A stretch of 64,000 nucleotides of DNA from Roseovarius mucosus (GCF_002080415.1 NZ_CP020474.1:186001-250000); one strand, 5' to 3'. Numbered from the stretch's first letter, positions 55,013 through 64,000 are shown. Numbers and translations: made by a program. The notes: a model not told the origin generated them from the letters alone.

Positions 55013-56949
55013 GCGGCCTCCTCCTCCAGCCGCACCAACGCCGCCCCGGCGCTGACTTGATCCCCGGGCGCAACCAGCACCTCGGCCACCACACCATCGC
55101 GCGCGGCCAAAAGGCTGTGTTCCATCTTCATCGCCTCCAGCACCGCCAGCCGGTCGCCCTTCACCACCGCCTGCCCCGGCGTGGCATAGACCGCCTTGAC
55201 CAGCCCCGGCATCGGGGCCTCGATCAACGTGGCATCACCCCCGGCGGCCCCCTCCCGCGCCAAGGGATCAACCAGATCAAAGACCAGCCCATAGCGTGCA
55301 AATACCGTGATCCGGTGGCCATCGACCGCCACTGCCGGTGCAGGCTGACCATCCAGCCGCCAACTGCCGCCCACATGCCGCGCCTCGACCCGCACGTCAG
55401 CAACCTGCAGATCATGCGCCGCAGCGCCCTGCGTGGCCACCCGCACCACGATCTCTGCACCGCCATGGATCAATCGCACCTCACGCTCCAGCGGGGCCCA
55501 TAGAACAAAGCCCGCATCAGACGGCACGCCCTCCAGCAGCCCCAGCCCCGCCAGTGCGGCCAAGGCCACATGCTGCGGCCCCGCCTCAGGCACCACCACC
55601 AATGTCTCGATATCGCGCGCGATCAGCCCGGTATCAACCTGCCCCCCGGCAAAGCCCGCATGCCGCGCCAAGGCCCCCAGAAACCCAAGGTTCGTGACCG
55701 TGCCAGCCACTTCTGTGCCTTCCAGTGCTGCGGATAGACGCCGCAGCGCCACAGCGCGCGTCGGGCCATGGGTGATCACTTTGGCGATCATCGGATCATA
55801 CCAAGGGCTGATCTCATCGCCCGCCCGCACGCCACTATCGGCGCGGGCCAGCGCCGGAAACTCCAGATGCGAGAGCCGCCCCGTCGCGGGCAAAAACCCC
55901 TTCGGTACATCCTCGGCATAAAGCCGCGCCTCAAAGGCATGGCCGTTGATCGTCAGTTCCTCTTGCTGCGCGGGCAGCCCCTCACCGGCCGCCACCCGCA
56001 ATTGCCATTCGACCAGATCGACGCCGGTGATCGCCTCGGTCACCGGATGCTCCACCTGCAACCGGGTGTTCATCTCCATGAACCAGAACCGGTCGGCGCG
56101 CAGCCCGTCAGACCCATCGACGATAAACTCGACCGTGCCCGCCCCACTATAGCCAATCGCCTCTGCCGCGCGCACTGCCGCCTGTCCCATCGCCGCGCGC
56201 ATCGCCTCGGTCATGCCGGGCGCGGGGGCCTCTTCGATCACCTTCTGATGCCGCCGTTGCAGCGAGCAGTCCCGCTCAAAAAGATGCACCGCGCGGCTGC
56301 CATCGCCAAACACCTGCACCTCGATATGCCGGGGCTTTTGGATGTATTTCTCGATCAGCACGGCGGCATTGCCAAAGGCCGTACGCGCCTCGCCCTGTGC
56401 ACTTTCCAGAGCATCGGCAAAGTGCTCGGGCTGCTCGACCAGACGCATGCCCTTGCCGCCGCCGCCCGCCACGGCCTTGATCAGCACCGGATAGCCGATA
56501 GCCTCCGCCGCCCCGGCCAGATGCTCGGGGTCCTGATTGGCCCCGTGATAGCCCGGCACCACCGGCACGCCCGCCTGCTCCATCAGCACTTTCGCGGCAT
56601 CCTTGAGGCCCATCGCCCGAATGGCCCGCGCCGATGGCCCGATAAAGACCAGCCCCGCCGCCGCGACCGCCTCAACGAAATCGGGGTTCTCACTCAGAAA
56701 CCCATAGCCCGGATGAATGGCCTCAGCCCCAGCTTCCAGCGCCGCCGCAATGAGTGCCTCACCGCGCAAATAACTCTCCGCCGGGGCCGCGCCGCCGATC
56801 CATACCGCGCGGTCCGCCAACGCCACATGCGCCGCATCCCGGTCCGCGTCGGAATAGACCGCCACCACCTCGACGCCCATCGCCCGCGCCGTGCGCATGA
56901 TCCGACAGGCAATTTCTCCCCGGTTCGCGATCAAGATACGTTCAAACAT
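55009..56949 (-). CDS. mccA: Methylcrotonyl-CoA carboxylase alpha subunit (biotin carboxylase and carrier)
   Basis: 646 residues. Biotin carboxylase domain (about 1-450): ILIANRGEIACRIMRTARAM, ATP-grasp loop AVAGGGGKGMRLVEQ, FMEMNTRLQVEHPVTEAITG. The C-terminal biotinyl carrier domain has LEAMKMEHSL with the biotinylated Lys at 608. It carboxylates biotin, and the beta subunit at 57624 transfers the CO2 to 3-methylcrotonyl-CoA. Propionyl- or geranyl-CoA specificity is possible, but the neighbours favour leucine. The ATG at 56949 is the family start. Confidence 0.92.
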   Translation of the reverse strand: MFERILIANRGEIACRIMRTARAMGVEVVAVYSDADRDAAHVALADRAVWIGGAAPAESYLRGEALIAAALEAGAEAIHPGYGFLSENPDFVEAVAAAGLVFIGPSARAIRAMGLKDAAKVLMEQAGVPVVPGYHGANQDPEHLAGAAEAIGYPVLIKAVAGGGGKGMRLVEQPEHFADALESAQGEARTAFGNAAVLIEKYIQKPRHIEVQVFGDGSRAVHLFERDCSLQRRHQKVIEEAPAPGMTEAMRAAMGQAAVRAAEAIGYSGAGTVEFIVDGSDGLRADRFWFMEMNTRLQVEHPVTEAITGVDLVEWQLRVAAGEGLPAQQEELTINGHAFEARLYAEDVPKGFLPATGRLSHLEFPALARADSGVRAGDEISPWYDPMIAKVITHGPTRAVALRRLSAALEGTEVAGTVTNLGFLGALARHAGFAGGQVDTGLIARDIETLVVVPEAGPQHVALAALAGLGLLEGVPSDAGFVLWAPLEREVRLIHGGAEIVVRVATQGAAAHDLQVADVRVEARHVGGSWRLDGQPAPAVAVDGHRITVFARYGLVFDLVDPLAREGAAGGDATLIEAPMPGLVKAVYATPGQAVVKGDRLAVLEAMKMEHSLLAARDGVVAEVLVAPGDQVSAGAALVRLEEEAA

Positions 56950-57018
56950 GGCGCGCGCCCCCGCATTCATCGGTCTTCAAATACTCAAATTCCACGGCTT
57001 GCCTCATTTTGATCCCTC

Positions 57019-57615
57019 TCAGCACCATCCCAGCCGCGCCTCGCCATCATAGGGTCGCGCCAATCCGCGCGAGATCATGGCGCGTGCCACTGGCACCCCG
57101 TCCGCCGAAGCAAAAACCAAGGCGCGACCATAATGATCGGTCCCTTCGCGGACAAATTTCAAATCTCTGGATGTCATCAGCATCCATCGCAACGCCCATT
57201 TCGCCCGAAGCGCGTTCTTGAACTCGGCCGCACATTTTGGCGAAAAGAACTCAGGCGTGTCGAACCCCGTCAAGCGCGCTTGAATCAACCCTCGGTTTGG
57301 GCAATAGAGGCGCAGTGTGTCTCCATCGGTCACACTCACCAGACGACACTTAGTGCTCTGCGCCCCGGTGAGCCCGATCAAACCGATCCGCACCGTCGCA
57401 ACAGCATCCGCCCCAAGCGGCAGGATGACCAAGGCGACCGCTGCAGCCACCATCACACCGCGCCTGAAAAGCGCGGGATCAAGCAGCCGATCGCGCAACC
57501 TACGCCGCGCAGGACGCAACGGCGAGCGGTCGCGCGGGTTCGGCGGCGTTCCAACGTCCCATTTTGGATCTCGGCGCGGGCCCTTGTAAAGGCGGGTGAT
57601 CTTGCCTTTTCGCAT
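57019..57615 (-). CDS. Membrane-anchored thermonuclease-family protein
   Basis: 198 residues. A basic, Pro/Arg-rich N-terminus (about 1-50) is followed by one hydrophobic helix (MVAAAVALVILPLGADAVAT) and an SNase-like domain: SVTDGDTLRLYC and ARLTGFDTPEFFSPKCAAE, then RDLKFVREGTDHYGRALVFA and ISRGLARPY. In staphylococcal nuclease the corresponding Asp, Arg and Glu bind calcium and phosphate; Asp, Arg and Glu are present here. It lies between mccB and mccA, 8 bases after mccB, with no obvious link to leucine breakdown. ATG at 57615 follows GAGGGGG. Confidence 0.87.
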   Translation of the reverse strand: MRKGKITRLYKGPRRDPKWDVGTPPNPRDRSPLRPARRRLRDRLLDPALFRRGVMVAAAVALVILPLGADAVATVRIGLIGLTGAQSTKCRLVSVTDGDTLRLYCPNRGLIQARLTGFDTPEFFSPKCAAEFKNALRAKWALRWMLMTSRDLKFVREGTDHYGRALVFASADGVPVARAMISRGLARPYDGEARLGWC

Positions 57616-57623
57616 ACGCCCCC

Positions 57624-59228
57624 TCACATCCGAAACACGCCAAAGCGCGTTTCTTCCACCGGGGCGTTGAGCGCCGCGCGCAAGGACAGCGCCAGCACAT
57701 CGCGGCTTTTGCGTGGGTCCACGATCCCATCATCCCATAGCCGCGCCGACGCATAAAGCGGATGCGCCTGCCGCTCGAACATCTCGACCGTGGGGCGCTT
57801 GAACTCGGCCTCGTCCTCGGCCGACCAGGTGCCCCCCTTGCGCTCGATGGCGTCCCGCTTGACCGTGGCCAGCACCCCCGCCGCCTGCTCGCCGCCCATC
57901 ACCGAAATGCGGGAATTCGGCCAGGACCACATGAAGCGTGGCTGATAGGCGCGCCCCGCCATGCCGTAATTGCCCGCGCCAAAACTGCCGCCCACCACCA
58001 TGGTGATCTTGGGCACAGAGGTCGTCGCTACAGCCGTCACCATCTTGGCCCCGTGACGCGCGATGCCCTCGTTCTCATATTTGCGACCCACCATGAAACC
58101 AGTGATATTTTGCAAAAAGATCAGGGGTATACGCCGCTGGCTGCACAATTCTACGAAATGCGCACCCTTTTGGGCAGCCTCTGAGAACAAGACGCCATTA
58201 TTGGCTATGATCCCCACTGGACAGCCCTTGATATGGGCAAAGCCCGTAACCAGCGTCTCGCCGAACCGCGCCTTGAACTCATCCAGACGCGAGCCATCGA
58301 CGACGCGCGCAATCACCTCGCGGATGTCATAGGGCGTGCGCAGATCAGCAGGCACGACGCCCAGCAAGTCCTCGGGGTCATAGGCCGGCTCCTCGGGTGC
58401 CTCCCACTGTAGGGTGGGTGCCAACCCAACGCCCAGCGATCCCACAGCGCGCCGCGCCAATGCCAGCGCATGCCCGTCATCCTCGGCCAGATAATCCGCG
58501 ACACCCGACAGGCGCGTATGCACATCGCCGCCGCCCAGATCCTCGGCGCTGACCACCTCGCCCGTCGCGGCCTTGACCAATGGGGGCCCGGCCAAAAAGA
58601 TCGTCCCCTGATCGCGCACGATAATGGTGACATCGCTCATCGCGGGCACATAGGCACCGCCTGCGGTGCAACTGCCCATCACCACCGCGATTTGCGCGAT
58701 GCCTTTCGCGCTCATCCGCGCCTGATTGTAGAAAATCCGCCCGAAATGGTCGCGGTCCGGGAAAACCTCATCCTGATTGGGCAGGTTGGCACCACCGCTA
58801 TCTACCAGATAGACGCAAGGCAGATGGCATTCCTCGGCGATCTCCTGCGCGCGCAGGTGCTTCTTGACCGTCATGGGATAATAGGTGCCGCCCTTCACAG
58901 TGGCGTCATTGCACACCACCATCACCTCGCGCCCCATGACGCGCCCGACGCCGGCAATCACGCCCGCACAGGGTGCCGCACCCTCATAAAGCCCATGCGC
59001 CGCCGTGGCCCCCACCTCTAGAAACGGGCTGCCGGGATCAAGCAATCCCGCCACCCGGTCGCGGGGCAGCATCTTGCCGCGTGACACATGCCGCTCGCGG
59101 GCCTGCGCACCGCCCCCCGCCGCCGCCCATTCGGCAGCCTCGCGCACCACGCGCAACGCCTCCAGATGCCCGGCCCGATTGGCCTTGAACGCCTCAGACC
59201 CCGTCAGAACCGATGATGTCAAACGCAT
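57624..59228 (-). CDS. mccB: Methylcrotonyl-CoA carboxylase beta subunit (carboxyltransferase)
   Basis: 534 residues, normal length. The crotonase-like carboxyltransferase fold shows [20 protein letters not shown] (about 190), [20 protein letters not shown], and in the second half [18 protein letters not shown] and [28 protein letters not shown] and a C-terminal [20 protein letters not shown] are typical of MccB. ATG at 59228 was chosen over the longer reading to 59285. Divergent from ompW across 137 bases. Confidence 0.94.
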   Translation of the reverse strand: MRLTSSVLTGSEAFKANRAGHLEALRVVREAAEWAAAGGGAQARERHVSRGKMLPRDRVAGLLDPGSPFLEVGATAAHGLYEGAAPCAGVIAGVGRVMGREVMVVCNDATVKGGTYYPMTVKKHLRAQEIAEECHLPCVYLVDSGGANLPNQDEVFPDRDHFGRIFYNQARMSAKGIAQIAVVMGSCTAGGAYVPAMSDVTIIVRDQGTIFLAGPPLVKAATGEVVSAEDLGGGDVHTRLSGVADYLAEDDGHALALARRAVGSLGVGLAPTLQWEAPEEPAYDPEDLLGVVPADLRTPYDIREVIARVVDGSRLDEFKARFGETLVTGFAHIKGCPVGIIANNGVLFSEAAQKGAHFVELCSQRRIPLIFLQNITGFMVGRKYENEGIARHGAKMVTAVATTSVPKITMVVGGSFGAGNYGMAGRAYQPRFMWSWPNSRISVMGGEQAAGVLATVKRDAIERKGGTWSAEDEAEFKRPTVEMFERQAHPLYASARLWDDGIVDPRKSRDVLALSLRAALNAPVEETRFGVFRM

Positions 59229-59293
59229 AGAGCCTCTCCCTGCCTTGGCACGATTGTTGCAAATATACCGCGCCCTCGCGGCCAAGGGCCTAC

Positions 59294-59307
59294 TTGACCC
59301 ATATCAA
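59294..59307 (+). promoter_or_regulatory. FNR/FnrL-type box upstream of ompW
   Basis: TTGACCCATATCAA fits the FNR/FnrL consensus TTGAT-N4-ATCAA with one mismatch (TTGAC). It lies 58 bases before the ompW ATG, a spacing that allows activation or repression. The same gap also holds the start of mccB on the minus strand. Confidence 0.55.
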
Positions 59308-59365
59308 AGTTTTCCGAGTCGAATGCGCGCATACCGCCCCTTGTAAGAACAAGAGTGGACAGACC

Positions 59366-59977
59366 ATGAAACATTTTACCGCCCTCACCCTTTCGGCTCT
59401 GCTTGCCTCTGCGGCAGTTCCGGCCTTCGCCCAGGAAAAGGGCGACTTCCTGCTCGGCCTCGGTCTTGGCTGGATCGAACCCGATAGCGCCACGACAACC
59501 GCCGTGGGCCGCGTGAGCGCCGATGGCGCGCTCAGCCCGACGATCACGGTGGAATACTTCATTGCCAAGAATGTCGGCATCGAGCTTTTGGCCTCGCTGC
59601 CCTTCGAGCATGACGTCGACCTCGCCGGTGCCGGTCAGGTTGGCGAGGTCAAGCACCTGCCGCCGACCCTCTCGCTGCAATACCACTTCACCAATTCCAG
59701 CGCCTTCACCCCCTTCGTCGGCGTCGGCGTCAACTACACCTACTTCTTCGATGAAAAAGGCAAAGGTCCGCTGGCCGGTGTCTCGCTTGACCTCGACGAC
59801 TCTTGGGGTCTCGCGCTGCACGCAGGTGCCGATTACGCCATCAGCGAGAAATCCGCTGTGCGTCTTGATGTGCGCTACATCGACATCGAAACCGACGTCA
59901 AAGTTGGCGGCGCGCAGATCGGCAAGGTCAAGATCGACCCGTGGGTCTTCAACGTCGCCTATGTGATGAAATTCTGA
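59366..59977 (+). CDS. ompW: OmpW-family outer membrane protein
   Basis: 203 residues. Signal peptide MKHFTALTLSALLASAAVPAFA, cleaved before QEKGDF. The mature part is an eight-strand barrel: LLGLGLGWIEPDSATTTAVG, TITVEYFIAKNVGIELLASL, PPTLSLQYHF and a terminal VFNVAYVMKF ending in Phe. OmpW proteins carry small hydrophobic molecules and are often oxygen- or stress-controlled. It interrupts the leucine cluster on the other strand and has its own terminator. Confidence 0.93.
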   Translation: MKHFTALTLSALLASAAVPAFAQEKGDFLLGLGLGWIEPDSATTTAVGRVSADGALSPTITVEYFIAKNVGIELLASLPFEHDVDLAGAGQVGEVKHLPPTLSLQYHFTNSSAFTPFVGVGVNYTYFFDEKGKGPLAGVSLDLDDSWGLALHAGADYAISEKSAVRLDVRYIDIETDVKVGGAQIGKVKIDPWVFNVAYVMKF

Positions 59978-60004
59978 TCCCCTCCCAAATTGGATCGGAC
60001 ACTG

Positions 60005-60033
60005 AGGGCTGGCACATACGCCAGCCCTTTTTT
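60005..60033 (+). terminator. Rho-independent terminator of ompW
   Basis: AGGGCTGGC (60005-60013) pairs with GCCAGCCCT (60020-60028) over the loop ACATAC, followed by a run of T. It lies 27 bases after the ompW stop and 16 bases before the convergent acyl-CoA synthetase gene end. Confidence 0.9.
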
Positions 60034-60048
60034 CATGATCAACGCGCA

Positions 60049-61626
60049 TCACGTCTGCCCCTCCGCCACCGCCCGCGCCTTCAGGTCCTTGCGGATGACC
60101 TTGCCGGTCACGGTCATGGGCAGCGCGTCGAGAAAGGCAATCTCGCGCGGATAGGAATAGCCCGCCAACCGCCCTTTGACGTGATCCTGTAGCGCCCGCG
60201 TCAGCGCCTCGGACGGTGCGTGACCCGGTTTCAAGACCACATAGGCTTTGACAATTTCGGTGCGCAGGGCACAGGGCTTGCCCACCACGCCCACGGTCGC
60301 CACAGCCGGATGGGTCAGCAGGCAATCTTCGATCTCCGCCGGTCCGATCCGATAGCCCGCACTCGTGATCACATCGTCCTCGCGGCCCACAAAGCGGATA
60401 TGCCCGCCCTCGATCACCCCTCGGTCGCCGGTCAGCAACCAATCCCCACGGAATTTCTCTGCTGTCTCACGCGGTCTTTGCCAATACTCCAGCATCATCG
60501 AGGCGGAACCACGCCGCACCGCAATCTCGCCCTCGCTCTCCGTCATGGCACCCTCGGCATCAATCACCGCCACATCATGCCCCGGCACCGCGCGCCCCAG
60601 ACTGCCCGGCACCGCCGGATAGAGCGCCGCACAAGACGTGCCCACCATATTGCATTCGGTCTGGCCGTAAAACTCGTTGATGGTCACGCCAAAGGCGCGG
60701 CGCCCCCACTCCAGCATTTCAGCCCCGAGCGGCTCGCCGCCGCTGGCAACACTGCGCAGGCCCGCGATGCGCGCCTCAGCAGCCCTGAGCATCCGCAGCG
60801 CAGTGGGCGGAAAAAACACATTTTTAACAGAGCCTTGCGATATGATGCTCGCGCAGTCTTCAGGCGAGAACTTGGCCATGCGCGCCGCCACCACCGGCAC
60901 ACCAATCGCCAAGCCCGGCATCAGCACATCAAACAGCCCGCCGATCCACGCCCAATCTGCGGGCGTCCAAAGACAATCGCCAGGTTGACCCAGAAAATCA
61001 TGGCTCATCTCGACGCCGGGCAAATGCCCGGTCAGCAGGCGGTGCGCATGCAGCGCGCCCTTGGGGCTGCCCGTGGTGCCGCTGGTATAGATCAGCACGG
61101 CGGGCTCTTCGGCCCCTGTGTCCACGGTTGCGAATCGTCCCTCAGGCAGTGCCTCCTGCTCAGGTATAAGCGGTGTCACCCCCGGCAAGGCGCGCAGCAT
61201 CGCAGCACCTTCGACATCGGTCACAACCACCTTGGCCCCCGCATCGCCCACCCGGCTGACCAGCGCATCCTCCTTGAAGAGCTTGAAGAGCGGGGTCGAA
61301 ATCGCGCCAATCTTCCAGATCGCAATATGCGCAGCCGCACACCAGCCACCTTGGCTGCGCAGCACGCCCACCCGGTCGCCGCGCTGCACTCCGCGCGCCA
61401 CCAAAATATGCGCCAGCCCATCCGCCATGATGCGCAGCGCGCCATAAGTCACATCACGCGGCCCCTCGCCCGACAGATCAATGATCGCCACGCGCTTCGG
61501 CTCTGCCTCGGCCCAACTGTCACAGACCTGCGCCGCCATGTTCAGACGCGCCGGGATGCTCCACCGAAACCCATCACAAAGCTGCGCGTAGGGCGCAGAC
61601 CGCAGCAAAGGGCGCATCCCGCTCAT
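60049..61626 (-). CDS. AMP-forming acyl-CoA synthetase
   Basis: 525 residues of the adenylate-forming family. ILIYTSGTTGSPKGALHAHR (P-loop), INEFYGQTECNMVGTS (A5), WLLTGDRGVIEGGHIRFVGR and the catalytic lysine in MTVTGKVIRKDLK near the end. The medium-chain/acetyl-CoA-synthetase-like organisation and position in the leucine cluster suggest activation of a short or branched acid such as isovalerate or acetoacetate; substrate is inference. ATG at 61626 overlaps the preceding stop (ATGA). Confidence 0.88.
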   Translation of the reverse strand: MSGMRPLLRSAPYAQLCDGFRWSIPARLNMAAQVCDSWAEAEPKRVAIIDLSGEGPRDVTYGALRIMADGLAHILVARGVQRGDRVGVLRSQGGWCAAAHIAIWKIGAISTPLFKLFKEDALVSRVGDAGAKVVVTDVEGAAMLRALPGVTPLIPEQEALPEGRFATVDTGAEEPAVLIYTSGTTGSPKGALHAHRLLTGHLPGVEMSHDFLGQPGDCLWTPADWAWIGGLFDVLMPGLAIGVPVVAARMAKFSPEDCASIISQGSVKNVFFPPTALRMLRAAEARIAGLRSVASGGEPLGAEMLEWGRRAFGVTINEFYGQTECNMVGTSCAALYPAVPGSLGRAVPGHDVAVIDAEGAMTESEGEIAVRRGSASMMLEYWQRPRETAEKFRGDWLLTGDRGVIEGGHIRFVGREDDVITSAGYRIGPAEIEDCLLTHPAVATVGVVGKPCALRTEIVKAYVVLKPGHAPSEALTRALQDHVKGRLAGYSYPREIAFLDALPMTVTGKVIRKDLKARAVAEGQT

Positions 61627-61913
61627 GATGTCACCTCCGCCACATTCACATGCGCCACCCGCCCATAGGCATCGACGAAATATTCATAGCGCCCGCACAC
61701 CACCACCAACCACAGATCGGCGCTGGTTGCCGGGCGCGCCGCGCAATCGCTGCGCAACGCCCCTTGCCCCGCCTCTTCCAGATATCGGGCGGCGACCCGC
61801 TCGATCACCGCGGTCTCGGTCGTCAACACCGCCCGCCCCCCGAGCAAAAGCCCGATGCCAGCCACCGCCGCAATCAGCGCCAGCACCGGCACAAAGAACA
61901 GACGGCGCGGCAT
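61623..61913 (-). CDS. Small single-span membrane protein in leucine cluster
   Basis: 96 residues: N-terminal helix (about 5-27) then a soluble domain with two cysteines (ALRSDCAARPATSADLWLVV, VVCGRYEYFVDAYG). Probably anchored in the inner membrane facing the periplasm. ATG at 61913 follows GGGGGAATG. Unknown function. Its stop overlaps the acyl-CoA synthetase start. Confidence 0.65.
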   Translation of the reverse strand: MPRRLFFVPVLALIAAVAGIGLLLGGRAVLTTETAVIERVAARYLEEAGQGALRSDCAARPATSADLWLVVVCGRYEYFVDAYGRVAHVNVAEVTS

Positions 61914-61917
61914 GGGA

Positions 61918-62394
61918 TCATTCCCCCAATTGGCTCGATTGCAGATAGAGCATCTGGCGCGCGGTCTCATGCAGATGACAACTGACCGAGGCCGGTCCCG
62001 CCCCCGTGCCGCCCCCCCATTGCGACGCGACATAGGCGCATTTCGCATCGCGGAACCCGATCCACGCCAGCTGCATCTCGCGCAAGGCGTCGGCCTGCTT
62101 TGGAGCATAGGGCGGGGCTTCGGCATCCTGCGCCTTAAATTTCGTGGACAGCGCCTGATACACCTCATTCAGCCAGCCATCCCAAGCGGCCCGCTCGTAC
62201 TCCGTGCAGGCGCCCATGCCCACAGTGGAATAGCCGCCGGGAGTGGCGTTGATACAAGCCTCTGCGGCGATGCCTACGCACTCCTCGCCACCACCCGATT
62301 GCAAACAGGCCGCCACCGGCGCGATATCAAAAATAAGGTCCTGCGCCATGGCAGGAACCGGCAGCATCAATGCGGCGAAGATGATCGCTCTCAT
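61918..62394 (-). CDS. LprI/DUF1311-like secreted protein
   Basis: 158 residues with signal peptide ([18 protein letters not shown]). The mature part has six cysteines and the DUF1311 core: [31 protein letters not shown] and [20 protein letters not shown]. Relatives include LprI-type lysozyme inhibitors, but activity cannot be assumed. Its ATG overlaps the ivd stop (ATGA). Confidence 0.82.
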   Translation of the reverse strand: MRAIIFAALMLPVPAMAQDLIFDIAPVAACLQSGGGEECVGIAAEACINATPGGYSTVGMGACTEYERAAWDGWLNEVYQALSTKFKAQDAEAPPYAPKQADALREMQLAWIGFRDAKCAYVASQWGGGTGAGPASVSCHLHETARQMLYLQSSQLGE

Positions 62395-63554
62395 GCCATC
62401 GCTCCCATCAACTCGCGGCCCACCAACATGCGCCGGATCTCCGACGTGCCCGCCCCGATCTCCATCAGCTTGGCATCCCGGAACAGGCGCGCCACCGGCG
62501 CATCGGCCAAAAACCCCGCCCCGCCCATCGCCTGAACCGCCTGATGCGCCTGCACCATCGCCTGCTCACTGGCATAAAGACAACAGGCCGCCGCATCCTG
62601 TCGGGTCACATCGCCCCGGTCACAGGCCTTGGCCACCTCATAGACATAGGCGCGCGCCGAATTCATCGCCGTGTACATATCCGCGATCTTGCCCTGCATG
62701 AGCTGAAAATTCCCGATCGGCTGGCCAAATTGCTTGCGCTCCGCCAGATAGGGCATGATCTCGTCCAGACAGGCCGCCATGATGCCCGTCCCGATCCCCG
62801 CCAAGACGACCCGCTCATAATCAAGGCCCGACATGAGCACGCGCACGCCGCGCCCCTCTTCGCCCAGCACATTCTCGAACGGCACTTCCACATCGTCAAA
62901 GATCAACTCGGCCGTATTGCTGCCCCGCATCCCCAGCTTGTCGAAATGCGGCGATGTGCTGAACCCGGTCATCGTCTTCTCAATCAGAAAGGCGGTAATC
63001 CCCTTGCTGCCCGCCTCTGGATCAGTCTTGGCATAGACCACCAAAGTATCGGCATCCGGCCCATTGGTGATCCAGTATTTCGTGCCATTCAGAACATAGC
63101 GATCATTGCGCTTTTCGGCGCGCAGCTTCATGCTCACTACGTCGCTGCCCGCACCCGCCTCCGACATGGCCAGCGCGCCCACATGCGCACCACTTACCAG
63201 ACCGGGCAAATATTTCCGCTTCTGCGCTTCTGTGCCGTTCAGCTTGATCTGGTTCACACAGAGGTTGGAATGCGCGCCATAGCTCAGCGAAACAGAGGCA
63301 GAGGCCCGCGCGATTTCCTCGACCGCGATCACATGCGCAAGATAGCTCATCCCGGCCCCGCCGTATTCCTCGGGCACGGTGATCCCAAGAAGGCCCAGAT
63401 CCCCCATCTCTTGCCAGAGCGCATTGGGAAAGGCGTTGCTGCGGTCCACCTCCGCCGCCATCGGCTTGACCCGCTCCTGCGCCCAGCGATGCACCATCTC
63501 ACGCAGGGCGTTCACATCCTCGCCCAGATCAAACTGCATGACCGCATTGAACAT
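62391..63554 (-). CDS. ivd: Isovaleryl-CoA dehydrogenase
   Basis: 387-residue flavoprotein acyl-CoA dehydrogenase. The catalytic base fits the isovaleryl type: Glu247 in [13 protein letters not shown], the upstream position used by isovaleryl-CoA dehydrogenase, whereas other acyl-CoA dehydrogenases use a residue some 120 further on. FAD/substrate region [20 protein letters not shown] and [20 protein letters not shown]-terminal [21 protein letters not shown]. It converts isovaleryl-CoA to 3-methylcrotonyl-CoA and passes electrons to ETF. First gene of the cluster; ATG follows GGGAGGAAGCGCG. Confidence 0.94.
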   Translation of the reverse strand: MFNAVMQFDLGEDVNALREMVHRWAQERVKPMAAEVDRSNAFPNALWQEMGDLGLLGITVPEEYGGAGMSYLAHVIAVEEIARASASVSLSYGAHSNLCVNQIKLNGTEAQKRKYLPGLVSGAHVGALAMSEAGAGSDVVSMKLRAEKRNDRYVLNGTKYWITNGPDADTLVVYAKTDPEAGSKGITAFLIEKTMTGFSTSPHFDKLGMRGSNTAELIFDDVEVPFENVLGEEGRGVRVLMSGLDYERVVLAGIGTGIMAACLDEIMPYLAERKQFGQPIGNFQLMQGKIADMYTAMNSARAYVYEVAKACDRGDVTRQDAAACCLYASEQAMVQAHQAVQAMGGAGFLADAPVARLFRDAKLMEIGAGTSEIRRMLVGRELMGAMA

Positions 63555-63582
63555 CGCGCTTCCTCCCTCGAAACGGATTTAT

Positions 63583-63625
63583 TGAACACTTGTTCATTTT
63601 ATACACAGATGCTGTCACCCGTCAA
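63583..63625 (-). promoter_or_regulatory. ivd promoter with dyad operator
   Basis: On the minus strand TTGACG (63625-63620) and TATAAA (63603-63598) are 16 bases apart. Directly after the -10 the perfect inverted repeat TGAACA-AG-TGTTCA (63596-63583) covers the likely transcription start. A second dyad, AAGCCTG-CT-CAGGCTT (63630-63645), lies 4 bases upstream of the -35. The remainder to 63760 carries upstream sequence of the divergent AraC-like gene without further clear sites. Confidence 0.65.
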
Positions 63626-63760
63626 TCACAAGCCTGCTCAGGCTTTGGGCATAGCACCGCCGAAACAGGCCCATTATTTAGATTTTTCAGACTTTGTCCC
63701 CTGACTTGCCATATTTGACGTGCAATACTTGCCAAAACCCGACTTTTGAGGTCACGCAGA

Positions 63761-64000
63761 ATGCCACATGCCGAGATCAAGACCGTGGCGCAATGGGCGC
63801 GGGGCACCGATTGGCACCTCACGCTTCAGCACACATGCCCCGATCACGCGCTCATCTGGATCACCCGTGGGCAGGGAATCGCCATTGTCGATGGGGTGCG
63901 GCGCGGTATCGGCGTGCATAATGCGCTGGCCATTCCCGCAGGGTCGATGTTTTCCCTCGATCTGGGCAAGACCGGCTTTGGTCTGGTCTGCATCCTGCCT
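63761..64000 (+). CDS. AraC-family transcriptional regulator, N-terminal part
   Basis: 80 codons are visible before the window ends, translated by hand: MPHAEIKTVAQWARGTDWHL, then DHALIWITRGQGIAIVDGVR and ALAIPAGSMFSLDLGKTG. This is the small cupin-like sensing domain that precedes the AraC DNA-binding domain (outside the window). Divergent from ivd, so it could control the leucine cluster. The AraC assignment is from pattern and is not certain without the C-terminus. Confidence 0.65.
   Translation, partial: MPHAEIKTVAQWARGTDWHLTLQHTCPDHALIWITRGQGIAIVDGVRRGIGVHNALAIPAGSMFSLDLGKTGFGLVCILP

Noticed and set aside
60220..61668. 482-codon plus-strand frame opposite the acyl-CoA synthetase
   Set aside because: Antisense of a gene with clear adenylate-forming motifs; no independent support.
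1..64000. CRISPR array, prophage, transposase or integron
   Set aside because: I found no regularly spaced repeats, no transposase or integrase motifs and no phage structural genes.

Overview
The window looks like a chromosomal segment of an alphaproteobacterium of the order Rhodobacterales (Roseobacter/Paracoccus-type). The evidence is the gene order and the forms of the proteins: dusB directly followed by ntrB, a fused ispDF, a suf operon headed by a nearly cysteine-free IscR, a nuo operon full of extra small genes, a DUF2842-purA pair, and a leucine-degradation cluster with biotin-dependent methylcrotonyl-CoA carboxylase. Coding density is very high, G+C is high (about 60% by eye), and stop/start overlaps of the ATGA and TGATG kind are common. 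I see no rRNA, CRISPR array, prophage or insertion sequence. No gene-free stretch exceeds about 260 bases.

Layout. 1-4954: the start of ntrB (cut by the window edge), dusB, then ispDF-pgpA-cinA on the other strand, a RatA/Coq10-type protein, a phosphoribosyltransferase and tRNA-Arg(CCG). 5003-13436 (minus): an iscR-csd-sufB-sufC-sufD-sufS operon with four extra genes, expressed from a promoter whose -10 box lies inside an Irr-type iron box. 13595-14522: a small hydrolase and a conserved small protein. 14527-20168: two divergent paralogues of dimethylglycine/sarcosine-dehydrogenase-like FAD-GcvT proteins around a small unknown gene; both upstream regions carry the same 17-base sequence. 20242-25246: DUF2842, purA, secG, pyrG and an ABC ATPase. 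25405-30873: DUF2059, then fabZ-skp-bamA (envelope biogenesis), a small membrane protein and an aminotransferase. 30936-33534: a periplasmic M48 metalloprotease with two thioredoxin-fold proteins.

33591-52470 (minus) is a complete 14-gene nuo operon (respiratory complex I, order A-B-C-D-E-F-G-H-I-J-K-L-M-N). It is interrupted by eleven additional small genes: lipoproteins, small membrane proteins, a cold-shock-like/TM2 fusion, a CMD-family protein and a 44-codon membrane peptide. NuoE carries an extra C-terminal helix-hairpin-helix-like domain, and the neighbouring membrane protein ends in a near-copy of it. A 109-base nested inverted-repeat element lies inside the operon, directly upstream of one accessory gene's ribosome binding site. 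This accessory set is the most promising place for undescribed biology.

52691-63554 (minus, with ompW inserted on plus): leucine/isovalerate catabolism, comprising isovaleryl-CoA dehydrogenase, an acyl-CoA synthetase, both methylcrotonyl-CoA carboxylase subunits, methylglutaconyl-CoA hydratase and HMG-CoA lyase. A GST, a thermonuclease-family protein and an LprI-like protein are interspersed. The ivd promoter carries a perfect dyad at its likely transcription start. The window ends in the N-terminal part of an AraC-type regulator.
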